Assembly: GCF_016648105.1 (NCBI RefSeq) | Contig: NZ_JACVVE010000013.1 | Location: 1-64,000 of the forward strand | Source: Pseudomonas sp. S31 | GTDB taxonomy: Bacteria; Pseudomonadota; Gammaproteobacteria; Pseudomonadales; Pseudomonadaceae | Length of the DNA stretch: 64,000 nt | Direction: 5' to 3' | Shown here: piece by piece, positions 47,185-57,074 of the stretch | Position numbering within the stretch: position 1 is the stretch's first letter | Layout of the letters: every line of letters begins with the position of its first letter | The notes under the pieces: model-generated | Told to the model about the DNA's origin: nothing | Database searches by the model: none | The model's input: only the letters and a program-made list of their open reading frames with translations | Program-made: the position numbers and the translations under genes

Positions 47185-50100
47185 ATGAACCTGCCAGCCC
47201 TGCAACACCCCGTGCTCGAGCTGTTCCACCCTGCCGTCGGCGCCTGGTTCCGTCGCCACTTCGCCACGGTCACCGACGCCCAGGCCCGCGCCTGGCCGCT
47301 GATCCATGCCGGCCAGTCGATGCTGCTCGCCGCCCCGACCGGCTCGGGCAAGACCCTCAGCGCCTTTCTCGCGGTGCTCGATGAGCTGTTCCGCGAGGGC
47401 CTGGCCCACGGTGGCGCGCTGCCCGCGCAAACCCAGGTGGTCTACGTCTCGCCACTCAAGGCGCTGTCCAACGACATCCGCCTGAACCTGCAGGCGCCGC
47501 TCGAAGGCATCGGCCAGGAGCTTGCCGAGCAGGGCCTGCCGGCGCCACGCATCACCACTGCGGTGCGCACCGGCGATACGCCGCAAAAGGAACGCGCGGC
47601 GATGCGCAAGCTGGCCCCGCATATCCTGGTGACCACCCCCGAGTCGCTGTACGTGCTGATGGGCTCGGCTTCCGGGCGTCAGGGCCTGGCCAACGTGCAC
47701 ACGGTGATCGTCGACGAGATCCATGCCCTGGCCGGCAACAAGCGCGGCTGCCACCTGGCGTTGACCCTGGAACGCCTGCAGCACCTGTGCGGCCGACCGC
47801 TGCGGCGCATCGGCCTGTCCGCCACCCAGCGCCCGGTCGAACGGGTGGCGCAGTTCCTGGTCGGCCAGCAACGCCCGTGCGCGATCGTCGACGTCGGCCA
47901 TGCCCGCCAGCGCGACCTGGCCATCGAGGTGCCCCCCGTGCCGCTCGGCGCGGTGATGGCCACCGATGTCTGGAACCTGGTGTACGACCGCCTGGCCAGC
48001 CTGGCCCGCGCGCATCGTACGACGCTGGTGTTCGTCAACACCCGGCGCCTGGCCGAGCGCCTGACCCGCCATCTCAGCGACCGCCTGGGCAAGGATGCGG
48101 TAGCCGCGCATCACGGCAGCCTGGCCAAGGAGCTGCGCCTGGATGCCGAGCAACGCTTGAAGAACGGCCAGTTGCAGGTGCTGGTGGCCACCGCCTCGCT
48201 GGAGCTGGGCATCGACATCGGCGATGTCGATCTGGTCTGCCAGATCGCCTCGCCAGGCTCGATTGCCGCGTTCCTGCAACGTGTGGGCCGCTCCGGGCAC
48301 CAGGTCGAAGGCGTTCCCAAGGGCCGCCTGTTCCCGACCTCGCGCGACGACCTGATCGAATGCGTGGCCCTGCTCGACTGCATCCGCCTGGGCGAACTCG
48401 ACCAGTTGCACATCCCCAAGGCGCCACTGGACGTGCTGGCCCAGCAGATCGTCGCCGAAGCCAGCAACCAGGACTGGCCGGAGCAGGCGCTGTTCGATTG
48501 TCTGCGCCAGGCCACGCCCTACGCCGACCTCGACATCGGCCACTACCAGGCCCTGTTACGCATGCTCGCCGAAGGCTACAACGGCCGCCAGGGCGTGCGC
48601 AGTGCCTACCTGCACCGCGATGCGGTCAGCGGCATGCTCCGTGGGCGGCGGGGCAGCCAGCTGACGGCACTGACCAGCGGCGGGACCATTCCCGAAACCG
48701 CCGACTACGCCGTACTGCTCGAACCCCAGGCGCTGAACATCGGCAGTGTCAACGAGGACTTCGCCGTGGAAAGCATCGCTGGCGACATCTTTCAGCTGGG
48801 CAATGCTTCGTACCGCATCCTGCGCGTCGAGCCGGGCCGCGTGCGGGTCGAGGACGCCCACGGACTGCCGCCGACCATACCGTTCTGGCTCGGCGAGGCG
48901 CCGGGGCGCAGCGACGAACTGTCGGCGGCCGTGGCACGGCTGCAGGCCCGTATCGACGAGCAGCTGACACTCAGCGGCGGCGATTTCGCCCCGGTGCTGG
49001 CCTGGCTGCAGGCCACCTTCGAGCTGGGCGAGGACAGCGCCAGCCAGTTGCTCGACTACCTGGGGCGCACCCGCGAAGTGCTCGGCGCCCTGCCCTCGCA
49101 GCAGACGCTGGTGATGGAGCGCTTCTTCGACGAGTCCGGCGGCACCCAGCTGATCATCCACTCGCCCTACGGCAGCCGGATCAACCGCGCCTGGGGCCTG
49201 GCCCTGCGCAAGCGCTTCTGCCGCACGTTCAACTTCGAATTGCAGGCCGCCGCCAGCGAAGACGCGATCGTGCTGTCGCTCTCTACCAGCCACAGCTTCG
49301 AGCTCGACGAGGTGTGGCGCTACCTGAACAGCCGCAGCGCCGAGCCGATCCTCGTCCAGGCGCTGCTCGACGCACCGCTGTTCGGTGTGCGCTGGCGCTG
49401 GAACGCCGCCGTGGCCATGGCCCTGCCGCGCTACGCGGGCGGGCGCAAGGTGGCGCCGCAGATCCAGCGGATGAAGAGCGAGGACCTGATCGCCGCGGTA
49501 TTCCCCGACCAGATCGCCTGCCTGGAAAACCTCGCAGGCGAACGTGAAATCCCCGAGCACCCGCTGGTGGAGCAAACGCTCGACGATTGCCTGCATGAGG
49601 CCATGGACAGCGAAGGCTGGCTGGCCCTGCTGCGGCGCATGGAAAACGGCGAAGTACGCCTGCTGAGCCGCGACTTGCCGGCGCCGTCGCCACTGGCCTC
49701 GGCCATCCTCAACGCGCGGCCCTATGCCTTCCTCGACGATGCCCCGCTGGAAGAGCGGCGCACCCAGGCGGTGTTGAACCGGCGCTGGAACGAGGTGCAC
49801 AGCGGCGACGACCTCGGCGCGCTGGACGCCGATGCGATCGCTGCCGTGGCCCAGGAAGCCTGGCCACAGCCGACCCGGGCCGACGAGATGCACGAAGCCT
49901 TGATGAACCTGGGCGCGATCAGCCAGGACGAAGTCCAGGCCAACCCCAGTTGGGCCCTGCTGCTCAGGCAACTGGCAAAGAACGGGCGTGCCTTGCGCCT
50001 GCCGGCACACAAGCTCTGGCTGGCCCGCGAGCGGCAGAACCTGCTGCAGGCGCTGTACCCTGGCGCCGCCCTGGAACCCGACCTGCAGGTGCTGCCCGGC

Positions 50101-51462
50101 TTCGACCAGGTGATCGACCGGGACAGTGCCTTGAGCGAGCTGCTGCGTGCTCGCTTGAGCGGGCATGGCCCCTCGTCCCTGGTGCAGATCGCCGCGCCGC
50201 TGGGCCTGCCCGGCTCGGCGGTAGAGCAGGCACTGGCTCGGCTGGAGGCCGAAGGCTACGTGCTGCGCGGTCATTTCAGCCCCGGCCAGGCCGAGCGGCA
50301 ATGGTGCGAGCGACACCTGCTGGCGCGCATCCATCGCTACACGGTCAAGCGCCTGCGCCGGGAAATCGAGCCGGTCAGCCTGCAGGATTACCTGCGCTTC
50401 CTGTTCGACTGGCAGCACCTGGCCCCTGGCGAGCGCTTGCGCGGGCCGCAGGCGGTGGCCGAGGTGCTGGGCCAGCTGCAGGGCTTTCCCAGCGCCGCCG
50501 GAGCCTGGGAGGCCGAGCTGCTGCCGGCGCGCATCGTCGACTACAGCCCGCAGTGGCTCGACGACGCCTGCCGCAGCGGGCAATTCAGTTGGTGCCGGCT
50601 GGCGGCGACGGTGTCCAGCAACACCCTGTCGAGCACACCACTGGTACTGCTGCCCCGCGAGCACCTGGCGCAGTGGCGAAGCCTTGCCCCTGCGCCGGGC
50701 GAGGACGTGCTTGGCGCACGTGCGCAGCGGGTGCATGACGTATTGCAGGCGCAAGGGGCTCTGTTTTTCGATGAGTTGGCGCAAGAGGCCCGCCTGCTGC
50801 CCAGCGAGCTGGAAACCGCCCTGCAGGCGCTGGTGGGCGCCGGGCTGGTCGGTGCCGACAGCTTCACCGGCCTGCGCAGCCTGATCACCCCGGCGGCAAA
50901 ACGCTCATCGCGTAATAGCCGGCGTGGCCATCCGCCGATCTCCAGCAGCATGGCCCATGCCGGACGCTGGGCCCTGCTGCGCCGGGGCGCGGCCACCCTG
51001 GACGAACACCAGCGCCTGGAACACATCGCCCACGCCCTGCTGCGCCGCTACGGGGTGATCTGCTGGCGCCTGCTGGAGCGCGAAAGCGACGTACTGCCGC
51101 CCTGGCGCGAGTTGCTGCGCTGCTATCACCGCCTGGAGGCACGCGGCGAGATACGTGGCGGGCGCTTCATCGCCGGGCTGGCCGGCGAGCAGTTCGCCCT
51201 GCCGGAAGCCGTCGGCCTGCTCAGGCAGGTGCGCCGGCGTGAGGCCGATGGCACGCTCACGGTGGTCAGCGCCAGCGACCCACTGAACCTGATCGGCTCG
51301 CTGTTGCCCGGGGCGAAGGTGCCGGCCGTCAGCGGTAATCGCTTGCTGTATCGGGACGGGGTACCGGTGGCTACGCGGGTCGCCGGGCGTTACAGCTACC
51401 TGGTCGAAGCTTCGCCAGAAGAGCAGGAAAGCTGGCGGCAGAAGTTGCTGCGCCATCCATGA
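47185..51462 (+). CDS. lhr: Full-length Lhr superfamily 2 DNA helicase
   Basis: The protein has 1425 residues. The helicase core (about 1-870) has Walker A APTGSGKT, DEIH box VIVDEIHALAGNKRG, motif III LSATQRP and motif VI QRVGRSGHQ. The C-terminal about 550 residues form the Lhr-CTD, similar to AlkZ-like winged-helix/glycosylase regions. Lhr is a 3'-5' helicase implicated in repair and linked in E. coli to uracil glycosylase activity of its CTD. The ATG at 47185 matches the family N-terminus better than 47128. It stands alone, unlike the ligase-associated Lhr-core at 7291. Confidence 0.92.
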   Translation: MNLPALQHPVLELFHPAVGAWFRRHFATVTDAQARAWPLIHAGQSMLLAAPTGSGKTLSAFLAVLDELFREGLAHGGALPAQTQVVYVSPLKALSNDIRLNLQAPLEGIGQELAEQGLPAPRITTAVRTGDTPQKERAAMRKLAPHILVTTPESLYVLMGSASGRQGLANVHTVIVDEIHALAGNKRGCHLALTLERLQHLCGRPLRRIGLSATQRPVERVAQFLVGQQRPCAIVDVGHARQRDLAIEVPPVPLGAVMATDVWNLVYDRLASLARAHRTTLVFVNTRRLAERLTRHLSDRLGKDAVAAHHGSLAKELRLDAEQRLKNGQLQVLVATASLELGIDIGDVDLVCQIASPGSIAAFLQRVGRSGHQVEGVPKGRLFPTSRDDLIECVALLDCIRLGELDQLHIPKAPLDVLAQQIVAEASNQDWPEQALFDCLRQATPYADLDIGHYQALLRMLAEGYNGRQGVRSAYLHRDAVSGMLRGRRGSQLTALTSGGTIPETADYAVLLEPQALNIGSVNEDFAVESIAGDIFQLGNASYRILRVEPGRVRVEDAHGLPPTIPFWLGEAPGRSDELSAAVARLQARIDEQLTLSGGDFAPVLAWLQATFELGEDSASQLLDYLGRTREVLGALPSQQTLVMERFFDESGGTQLIIHSPYGSRINRAWGLALRKRFCRTFNFELQAAASEDAIVLSLSTSHSFELDEVWRYLNSRSAEPILVQALLDAPLFGVRWRWNAAVAMALPRYAGGRKVAPQIQRMKSEDLIAAVFPDQIACLENLAGEREIPEHPLVEQTLDDCLHEAMDSEGWLALLRRMENGEVRLLSRDLPAPSPLASAILNARPYAFLDDAPLEERRTQAVLNRRWNEVHSGDDLGALDADAIAAVAQEAWPQPTRADEMHEALMNLGAISQDEVQANPSWALLLRQLAKNGRALRLPAHKLWLARERQNLLQALYPGAALEPDLQVLPGFDQVIDRDSALSELLRARLSGHGPSSLVQIAAPLGLPGSAVEQALARLEAEGYVLRGHFSPGQAERQWCERHLLARIHRYTVKRLRREIEPVSLQDYLRFLFDWQHLAPGERLRGPQAVAEVLGQLQGFPSAAGAWEAELLPARIVDYSPQWLDDACRSGQFSWCRLAATVSSNTLSSTPLVLLPREHLAQWRSLAPAPGEDVLGARAQRVHDVLQAQGALFFDELAQEARLLPSELETALQALVGAGLVGADSFTGLRSLITPAAKRSSRNSRRGHPPISSSMAHAGRWALLRRGAATLDEHQRLEHIAHALLRRYGVICWRLLERESDVLPPWRELLRCYHRLEARGEIRGGRFIAGLAGEQFALPEAVGLLRQVRRREADGTLTVVSASDPLNLIGSLLPGAKVPAVSGNRLLYRDGVPVATRVAGRYSYLVEASPEEQESWRQKLLRHP

Positions 51463-51567
51463 AGCCGGAAAGCCCCTACATTTTTTAATGTTCAGCGCGG
51501 CGCAACTTGGCTATGTTCGATGTTTGCCCAGGCCCTGAGCCTGACCGAGCCATCGCAAGGACCCCGT

Positions 51568-53178
51568 ATGAGCCTGTCACTTCTCAGCCGCTATGCCGTC
51601 TTCGCTGTCTGCGTACTGTTCACCTTGGCGAGCCTGCCCCTGCTGCACCACGAATGGCTGTGGCCGTTCACCCTGACCACCGGTGTGCTCAGCCTGATCG
51701 GCCTGTTCGACCTGCTGCAGACCCGCCACGCGGTGCGCCGCAACTACCCGATCCTCGGCAATATTCGCTACCTGGTCGAAGGCATCCGCCCGGAAATCCG
51801 CCAGTACCTGCTGGAGGCCGACAGCGATGCCCTGCCATTCTCGCGCGCGCAGCGCTCGCTGGTGTATGCACGGGCCAAGAACGAAGGTGCGGACAAACCC
51901 TTCGGTACCCTGATCGACGTGTACCAGTCGGGGTTCGAGTTCATCGGCCACTCCATGCGCCCCGCCCCACTGGCCGACCCGGCAAGCTTTCGCATCATCA
52001 TCGGCGGGCCGCAGTGCACCCAGCCCTACTCGGCCTCGATCTTCAACATCTCGGCGATGAGCTTCGGGGCACTGAGTGCCAACGCGATCCGCGCCCTCAA
52101 CGAAGGTGCCAAGCTCGGCAACTTCGCCCACGACACCGGTGAAGGCAGCATCAGCCCCTACCACCGCGAGCACGGCGGCGACCTGGTCTGGGAGCTGGGC
52201 AGCGGCTACTTCGGCTGCCGTACCGCCGACGGTCGTTTCGACCCACAGCGCTTCGCCGAACAGGCGCGCAACCCGCAGGTGCGGATGATCGAGATCAAGA
52301 TGAGCCAGGGCGCCAAGCCCGGCCACGGCGGCATCCTGCCCAAGCACAAGGTGACCCAGGAGATCGCCGAGACCCGTGGTGTGTTGATGGGCGAGGACTG
52401 TATCTCACCGTCTCGCCACAGCGCGTTCTCCACCCCGGTGGAGATGATGCACTTCGTCGCCCAGTTGCGTGAGCTGTCCGCAGGCAAGCCGGTGGGCTTC
52501 AAGCTCTGCCTGGGCCACCCCTGGGAGTTCATGGGCATCGCCAAGGCCATGCTCGAGACCGGCATCCTGCCCGACTTCATCGTCATCGACGGCAAGGAAG
52601 GCGGCACTGGCGCGGCACCGGTGGAATTCACCGACCACATCGGTGTGCCGCTGCGCGAGGGCCTGCTGTTCGTGCACAACACCCTGGTTGGCCTCAACCT
52701 GCGCGACAAGATCAAGCTCGGCGCCAGCGGCAAGATCGTCAGCGCCTTCGACATCGCCAGCGTGCTGGCCATCGGCGCCGACTGGGCCAACTCGGCGCGT
52801 GGCTTCATGTTCGCCATCGGCTGCATCCAGTCGCAAAGCTGCCACACCAACAAATGCCCGACCGGCGTGGCCACCCAGGACCCGCTGCGCCAGCGCGCCC
52901 TGGTGGTGCCGGACAAGGCCCAGCGGGTGCTGAACTTCCACCACAACACCCTGCGCGCCCTGGCCGAGATGCTTGCCGCCGCCGGCCTCGAGCATCCCGC
53001 ACAACTGGAAGCCAAGCATCTGGTACGGCGGGTGTCAGCCACCGAGATCAAGCTGTTCTCGCAGATGCATGTGTTCCTCAAGCCGGGCGAGTTGCTCACG
53101 GGCGAGATCAGCGGCGAGTTCTATTCGCGCATGTGGCGGATGGCTCGGGCCGATAGCTTCGAGCCCCAGTCCGCTTGA
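51568..53178 (+). CDS. FMN-binding glutamate synthase-like protein
   Basis: The 536-residue protein has two N-terminal membrane helices (about 5-22, 28-50) and a GltB-type FMN/synthase domain (ISAMSFGALSANAIRALNEGA, GHGGILPKHKVT, DGKEGGTGAAPVEF). A [3Fe-4S] motif C-X5-C-X4-C is present in CIQSQSCHTNKCP. It lacks the glutaminase domain, so it cannot be ordinary glutamate synthase; the reaction is unknown. ATG 51568 follows AAGGA; an upstream ATG at 51520 lacks this. Confidence 0.85.
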   Translation: MSLSLLSRYAVFAVCVLFTLASLPLLHHEWLWPFTLTTGVLSLIGLFDLLQTRHAVRRNYPILGNIRYLVEGIRPEIRQYLLEADSDALPFSRAQRSLVYARAKNEGADKPFGTLIDVYQSGFEFIGHSMRPAPLADPASFRIIIGGPQCTQPYSASIFNISAMSFGALSANAIRALNEGAKLGNFAHDTGEGSISPYHREHGGDLVWELGSGYFGCRTADGRFDPQRFAEQARNPQVRMIEIKMSQGAKPGHGGILPKHKVTQEIAETRGVLMGEDCISPSRHSAFSTPVEMMHFVAQLRELSAGKPVGFKLCLGHPWEFMGIAKAMLETGILPDFIVIDGKEGGTGAAPVEFTDHIGVPLREGLLFVHNTLVGLNLRDKIKLGASGKIVSAFDIASVLAIGADWANSARGFMFAIGCIQSQSCHTNKCPTGVATQDPLRQRALVVPDKAQRVLNFHHNTLRALAEMLAAAGLEHPAQLEAKHLVRRVSATEIKLFSQMHVFLKPGELLTGEISGEFYSRMWRMARADSFEPQSA

Positions 53179-53199
53179 CAGCCCACTTGACCCTGCCGA

Positions 53200-53232
53200 T
53201 GGCCCAGACCGCCTGGGCCAGCACAATTTTTT
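53200..53232 (+). terminator. Terminator-like hairpin after the glutamate synthase-like gene
   Basis: TGGCCCAG / CTGGGCCA (53200-53207, 53213-53220) is followed six bases later by a T6 run. Confidence 0.65.
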
Positions 53233-53300
53233 CACCTCATCCGGCTAACGTCTAAGCTTCAGGCAAAGCAAGACGAAAAAACCTGGCCGGATTGAAGACT

Positions 53301-56300
53301 ATGGGCGCACTGTGGCAATCGGAACCAAGCAGAACGGAAGCACCCACGACACCTCAGGCCGAAGCGCCACAGCCAAAGTCCCCACGTCAGCGCCGGCTGT
53401 GGTGGCGGTTGATCATTCTCATCCTGCTGGTGGCGATCATCGCCATCGGTTTTGCCGCGTATGACGAGTTCCGCACCTCCAACCTGCAATCACGCGAGTT
53501 CAGCCGCCTGGCCGGCACCCTCACTTATTCGCTGCAACGGGGGCCCAGCGATGCCATCGTCTACCCAGGCGAGGGCCCCTTCGACAAACGCCTGGGCTAC
53601 AGCGCACTGGGTGAGTTCCTGCCGCGCCTGCTCAAGCGCGACTACCTGATCAGCGAACAGGTGCAGTTCTCGCCCGCGCTGATGCGCTATGTCGATCACG
53701 GCCTGTTCGCGCCCTACATCGAGAAGATCCAGGCTGGCCTGTCGATCACCGACTGCCGCGGCGACACCCTCTACCAATACAACTACCCGCAACATCTGTA
53801 CCCCGACTTCGCCGCGATTCCGCCGGTGATGGTCAACAGCCTGCTGTTCATCGAGAACCGCGACCTGCTTGACACCCAGGACCCGCGCAACAACCCGGCA
53901 GTGGACTGGCCGCGCTTCGCCAAGGCCGCCTACAGCCAGGTGGCCAAGTACCTGGCCCTGCCGGGCCAGTCCGCCGGCGGCAGCACCCTGGCCACCCAGT
54001 TGGAGAAGTACCGCCACTCACCCGACGGCCTGACCGTGTCGGGCGCCGAGAAGATCCGCCAGATGATTTCCGCCAGCGTGCGCGCCTACCAGGGCGGCCC
54101 GGACACCACCGAGGCGCGCCAGCGCATCGTGCGCGACTACCTCAACAGCGTGCCGCTGTCGGCGGTGCCTGGGCATGGCGAGGTGCATGGCATGGCCGAA
54201 GGCTTGCGGGTCTGGTATGGCGCCGACTTCGACAAGGTCAACCAAGCCCTGACCTCCACCGCCACTGATGCCGAGAGCCTGGCGGCCCGTGGCCTGGCCC
54301 TGCGCCAGGTGCTGTCGCTGATGATCGCCCAGCGCCGGCCTTCGCATTATCTGTCCAAGGGGCGGGTCGAGCTGGCCGAGCTGACCGACTCGCACATCCG
54401 CGTGCTGGCCGCCAACAACGTGATCGACCGCCCCCTGGCCGACGCGGCGCTGGCCAGCAAGGCGGTCTACCGCGACTGGGTGGCGCAGCCGACCATCGTG
54501 CCGATCATCACCAACAAGGGCATCAGCCTGGCGCGCAACCGCCTGGCGGGCATGCTCAATCGCCCCCTCTACGACCTCGACCGCCTCGACCTGTCGGCCA
54601 CCAGCACCTTGCAGGCCGACCTGCAGGTGCAGGTCAGCCAATACCTGAAGAACCTCGCCGACCCCGAGTTCGCCGCACAGATGGGGCTGATCGGTGAGCG
54701 CCTGCTGACCGCCAAGACCACCGACCAGGTGAGCTACAGCTTCACCCTGTTCGAGCGCACCGCCGATGGTTCGCGGGTGCGGGTGCAGACCGACAGCACC
54801 GACCAGCCGTTCGACATCAATGAAGGCAGCAAGCTGGAGCTCGGCTCCACCGCCAAGTTGCGGGTGCTCACCACTTACCTGGAAATCATCGCCGAGCTGC
54901 ACGACAAGTACGCCGGCAAGCCGGTGGCCGACCTGAAGAAGGTCGAGGTCGCCGAGCTCGACCGCATCACCCAGTGGTCGCTGGAATGGTTGATGCTGAA
55001 CAGCAAGAACCAGAGCCTGGACGCCATGCTCGACGCCGCGCTGGAACGCAAGTACTCGGCCAACACCGGCGAGGCGTTCTTCACCGGTGGCGGCATGCAT
55101 GTGTTCAACAACTTCCGCAAGGAAGACAACGGCCGCAACCCGACCCTCAAGGATGCCCTGCGCGAATCGATCAACCTGCCGTTCATCCGCCTGATGCGTG
55201 ACATCGTGCGCTACGTCACCTACCAGCAGCCCTACAATCGCGTACCGCTGCTCAAGGACGACTCCGACCCGCGGCGCCAGGAATACCTCGCTCGCTTCGC
55301 CGACAAGGAAGGCAGCAACTACCTGATGCGCTTCTGGAAGAAGTACCAGCGCAAGACCTCGCAGCAACGCCTGGACACCTTCCTCGATAGCATGCGAGTG
55401 ACGCCGCAGCGCCTGGCCGCGGTGCACCGCTACCTGTTCCCCGAGGCCGGCCAGGAGACCTTCAACGCGTTCGTGCGGGCGCACAGCAAGGACGACAAGG
55501 CGGCGCTGGCCAAGCTCACCGACAGCCGCCTGGTGGAGATGTACGATGCCTATGGCCCCGGCAAGTACGACCTGCCGGACCAAGGCTTCATCGCCAAGGT
55601 CCACCCGCTGGACCTGTGGCTGCTCGGGTATCTGCTGAAGAACCCCAGCGCCACCTTGACGCAAATGCTCAACGCCAGCCATTTCGAGCGCCAGGAAGTC
55701 TATGGTTGGTTGTTCAAGAGCCGTCACCAGGGCGCCCGCGACAGCCGCATCCGCACCATGGTCGAGATCGAGGCATTCACCGAGATCCACCAACGCTGGA
55801 AGCGCGTTGGCTACCCCTTCGACCACCTGGTGCCGTCGCTGGCCACCGCCATCGGCAGCTCCGGCGACCGCCCGGCGGCGTTGTCCGAGCTGGTCGGCAT
55901 CATCCAGAACGATGGCGTACGCCTGCCGACCTTGCGCATCGACACCCTGCACTTCGCCGCCAACACGCCGTACGAGACCAAACTGATCAGCGACCCGGAT
56001 CGCGGCCAACGGATCCTGCCGGTGGAAGTGGCACGGGCGCTCAAGGGCGCCATGTCGCAAGTGGTCGATGCCGGTACTGCGCGGCGGATCTCCGGCAGCT
56101 TCAAGTTGCAGGACGGCACCCCGCTGGTGATGGGCGGCAAGACCGGCACCGGCGACAACCGCATCGAGAGCTTCGGCGCCGGCGGCCGGTTGATCGGCTC
56201 ACGCTCGCTCAACCGCACCGCCACGTTCGTGTTCTACCTGGGCGACAACCACTTCGGCACCCTCACCGCGTTCGTCCCGGGCCGGACCGCCGAGGCCTTC

Positions 56301-56438
56301 AAGTTCACCTCGGCGCTGCCGGTCCAGGTGCTCAAGGGCATGGCGCCGATCCTCATGCCGTACCTACAGCCAGGCAACCCGAATGAATGCAAGCCGCCGC
56401 AGATGGCCATGCATTCGAGCAACCCATCGAATAGCTAG
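53301..56438 (+). CDS. Large class A penicillin-binding-protein-like glycosyltransferase/transpeptidase
   Basis: The protein has 1045 residues. A cytoplasmic basic N-terminus precedes one membrane helix (about 36-56: LIILILLVAIIAIGFAAYDE). The GT51-like domain (about 170-330) keeps Glu185 (FIENRDLLD) and GGSTLATQLEKYRHSP but is diverged from the standard EDxxFxxHxG. The transpeptidase domain has all three motifs: Ser516-Thr-Ala-Lys519, Ser623-Ile-Asn625 and Lys947-Thr-Gly. It is far longer than PBP1a/1b/1c proteins. It should act on peptidoglycan in the periplasm. ATG 53301 is chosen; a TTG at 53292 is in frame. Confidence 0.83.
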   Translation: MGALWQSEPSRTEAPTTPQAEAPQPKSPRQRRLWWRLIILILLVAIIAIGFAAYDEFRTSNLQSREFSRLAGTLTYSLQRGPSDAIVYPGEGPFDKRLGYSALGEFLPRLLKRDYLISEQVQFSPALMRYVDHGLFAPYIEKIQAGLSITDCRGDTLYQYNYPQHLYPDFAAIPPVMVNSLLFIENRDLLDTQDPRNNPAVDWPRFAKAAYSQVAKYLALPGQSAGGSTLATQLEKYRHSPDGLTVSGAEKIRQMISASVRAYQGGPDTTEARQRIVRDYLNSVPLSAVPGHGEVHGMAEGLRVWYGADFDKVNQALTSTATDAESLAARGLALRQVLSLMIAQRRPSHYLSKGRVELAELTDSHIRVLAANNVIDRPLADAALASKAVYRDWVAQPTIVPIITNKGISLARNRLAGMLNRPLYDLDRLDLSATSTLQADLQVQVSQYLKNLADPEFAAQMGLIGERLLTAKTTDQVSYSFTLFERTADGSRVRVQTDSTDQPFDINEGSKLELGSTAKLRVLTTYLEIIAELHDKYAGKPVADLKKVEVAELDRITQWSLEWLMLNSKNQSLDAMLDAALERKYSANTGEAFFTGGGMHVFNNFRKEDNGRNPTLKDALRESINLPFIRLMRDIVRYVTYQQPYNRVPLLKDDSDPRRQEYLARFADKEGSNYLMRFWKKYQRKTSQQRLDTFLDSMRVTPQRLAAVHRYLFPEAGQETFNAFVRAHSKDDKAALAKLTDSRLVEMYDAYGPGKYDLPDQGFIAKVHPLDLWLLGYLLKNPSATLTQMLNASHFERQEVYGWLFKSRHQGARDSRIRTMVEIEAFTEIHQRWKRVGYPFDHLVPSLATAIGSSGDRPAALSELVGIIQNDGVRLPTLRIDTLHFAANTPYETKLISDPDRGQRILPVEVARALKGAMSQVVDAGTARRISGSFKLQDGTPLVMGGKTGTGDNRIESFGAGGRLIGSRSLNRTATFVFYLGDNHFGTLTAFVPGRTAEAFKFTSALPVQVLKGMAPILMPYLQPGNPNECKPPQMAMHSSNPSNS

Positions 56439-56450
56439 ATGAGAATCATC
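56438..56450. promoter_or_regulatory. Possible Fur box upstream of the yqjI-like gene
   Basis: The dyad GATGA-GAA-TCATC resembles the core of Pseudomonas Fur sites. Fur control of the downstream ferric-reductase-like gene would be expected. It overlaps the stop region of the PBP-like gene and the match to the full consensus is partial. Confidence 0.35.
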
Positions 56451-56464
56451 GGCATTTAGAGGCT

Positions 56465-56512
56465 TGTGTTTAGATATATCTTGAGTAATATCTTGCGATA
56501 TATCTAAACACA
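56465..56512. promoter_or_regulatory. Long palindrome, candidate operator for the PadR regulator
   Basis: Perfect 16-bp arms TGTGTTTAGATATATC / GATATATCTAAACACA (56465-56480, 56497-56512) are separated by 16 bases, 17 bp before the regulator start. PadR regulators bind such AT-rich dyads and autoregulate. Confidence 0.82.
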
Positions 56513-56528
56513 CACGGAGCCTCACCTC

Positions 56529-57074
56529 ATGCGCGATGCTTATGCCCATGATCCACTGGAGCGCCGCCCCGGCCGGGGTGAGCGCGGCCCCCGGGTATTC
56601 GCCCCTGGCGACCTGAAGCTGTTGATCCTGTCGATGCTCGCCGAGCAGCCGGGCCACGGCTACGACCTGATCCGCCAGATCGAGAAACTGTTCGATGGCA
56701 GCTACAGCCCGAGCCCAGGGGTCATCTACCCCACCCTCAACTTCCTCGAGGAAGCCGAGCTGATCAGCGGCCAGCCCCAAGGCAGCAAGCGCCTATACGC
56801 CATCACCGACGCGGGGCGCCAGGCCCTGGGCGAACAAGCCGTCGCCCTCGACGGCGTGCGCATGCGCATCGATGTCAGCAAACGCGCCCTGCGCGGCCAT
56901 GACCGCCCGCCGGAAATCCACGAGGCCGTCGGCAACCTGCGCCACGCCCTGCACATGCACAGTGGCCGCTGGACCCCGGAAGAAATCGAACGGGTCCGCA
57001 GCCTGCTCAATGAAACCGCCAAGGCCATCGCCTCCGGGCCGGCCGCCTCTGTCACGGAGAACCCCCATGAGTGA
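56529..57074 (+). CDS. PadR-family regulator, YqjI-like
   Basis: The protein has 181 residues. Winged-helix PadR domain (about 30-105: LKLLILSMLAEQPGHGYDLI and SPSPGVIYPTLNFLEEAELI) is followed by a C-terminal dimerisation helix. Together with the SIP-type reductase that follows it, it resembles E. coli YqjI-YqjH, where the regulator responds to nickel/iron. The N-terminal extension here (residues 1-25) lacks the His/Cys-rich run described for E. coli YqjI, so metal sensing may differ. It overlaps the reductase gene by 8 bp. Confidence 0.85.
   Translation: MRDAYAHDPLERRPGRGERGPRVFAPGDLKLLILSMLAEQPGHGYDLIRQIEKLFDGSYSPSPGVIYPTLNFLEEAELISGQPQGSKRLYAITDAGRQALGEQAVALDGVRMRIDVSKRALRGHDRPPEIHEAVGNLRHALHMHSGRWTPEEIERVRSLLNETAKAIASGPAASVTENPHE

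Noticed and set aside
54018..56060. 680-codon frame antisense to the PBP-like gene
   Set aside because: Shadow frame with no recognisable domain.
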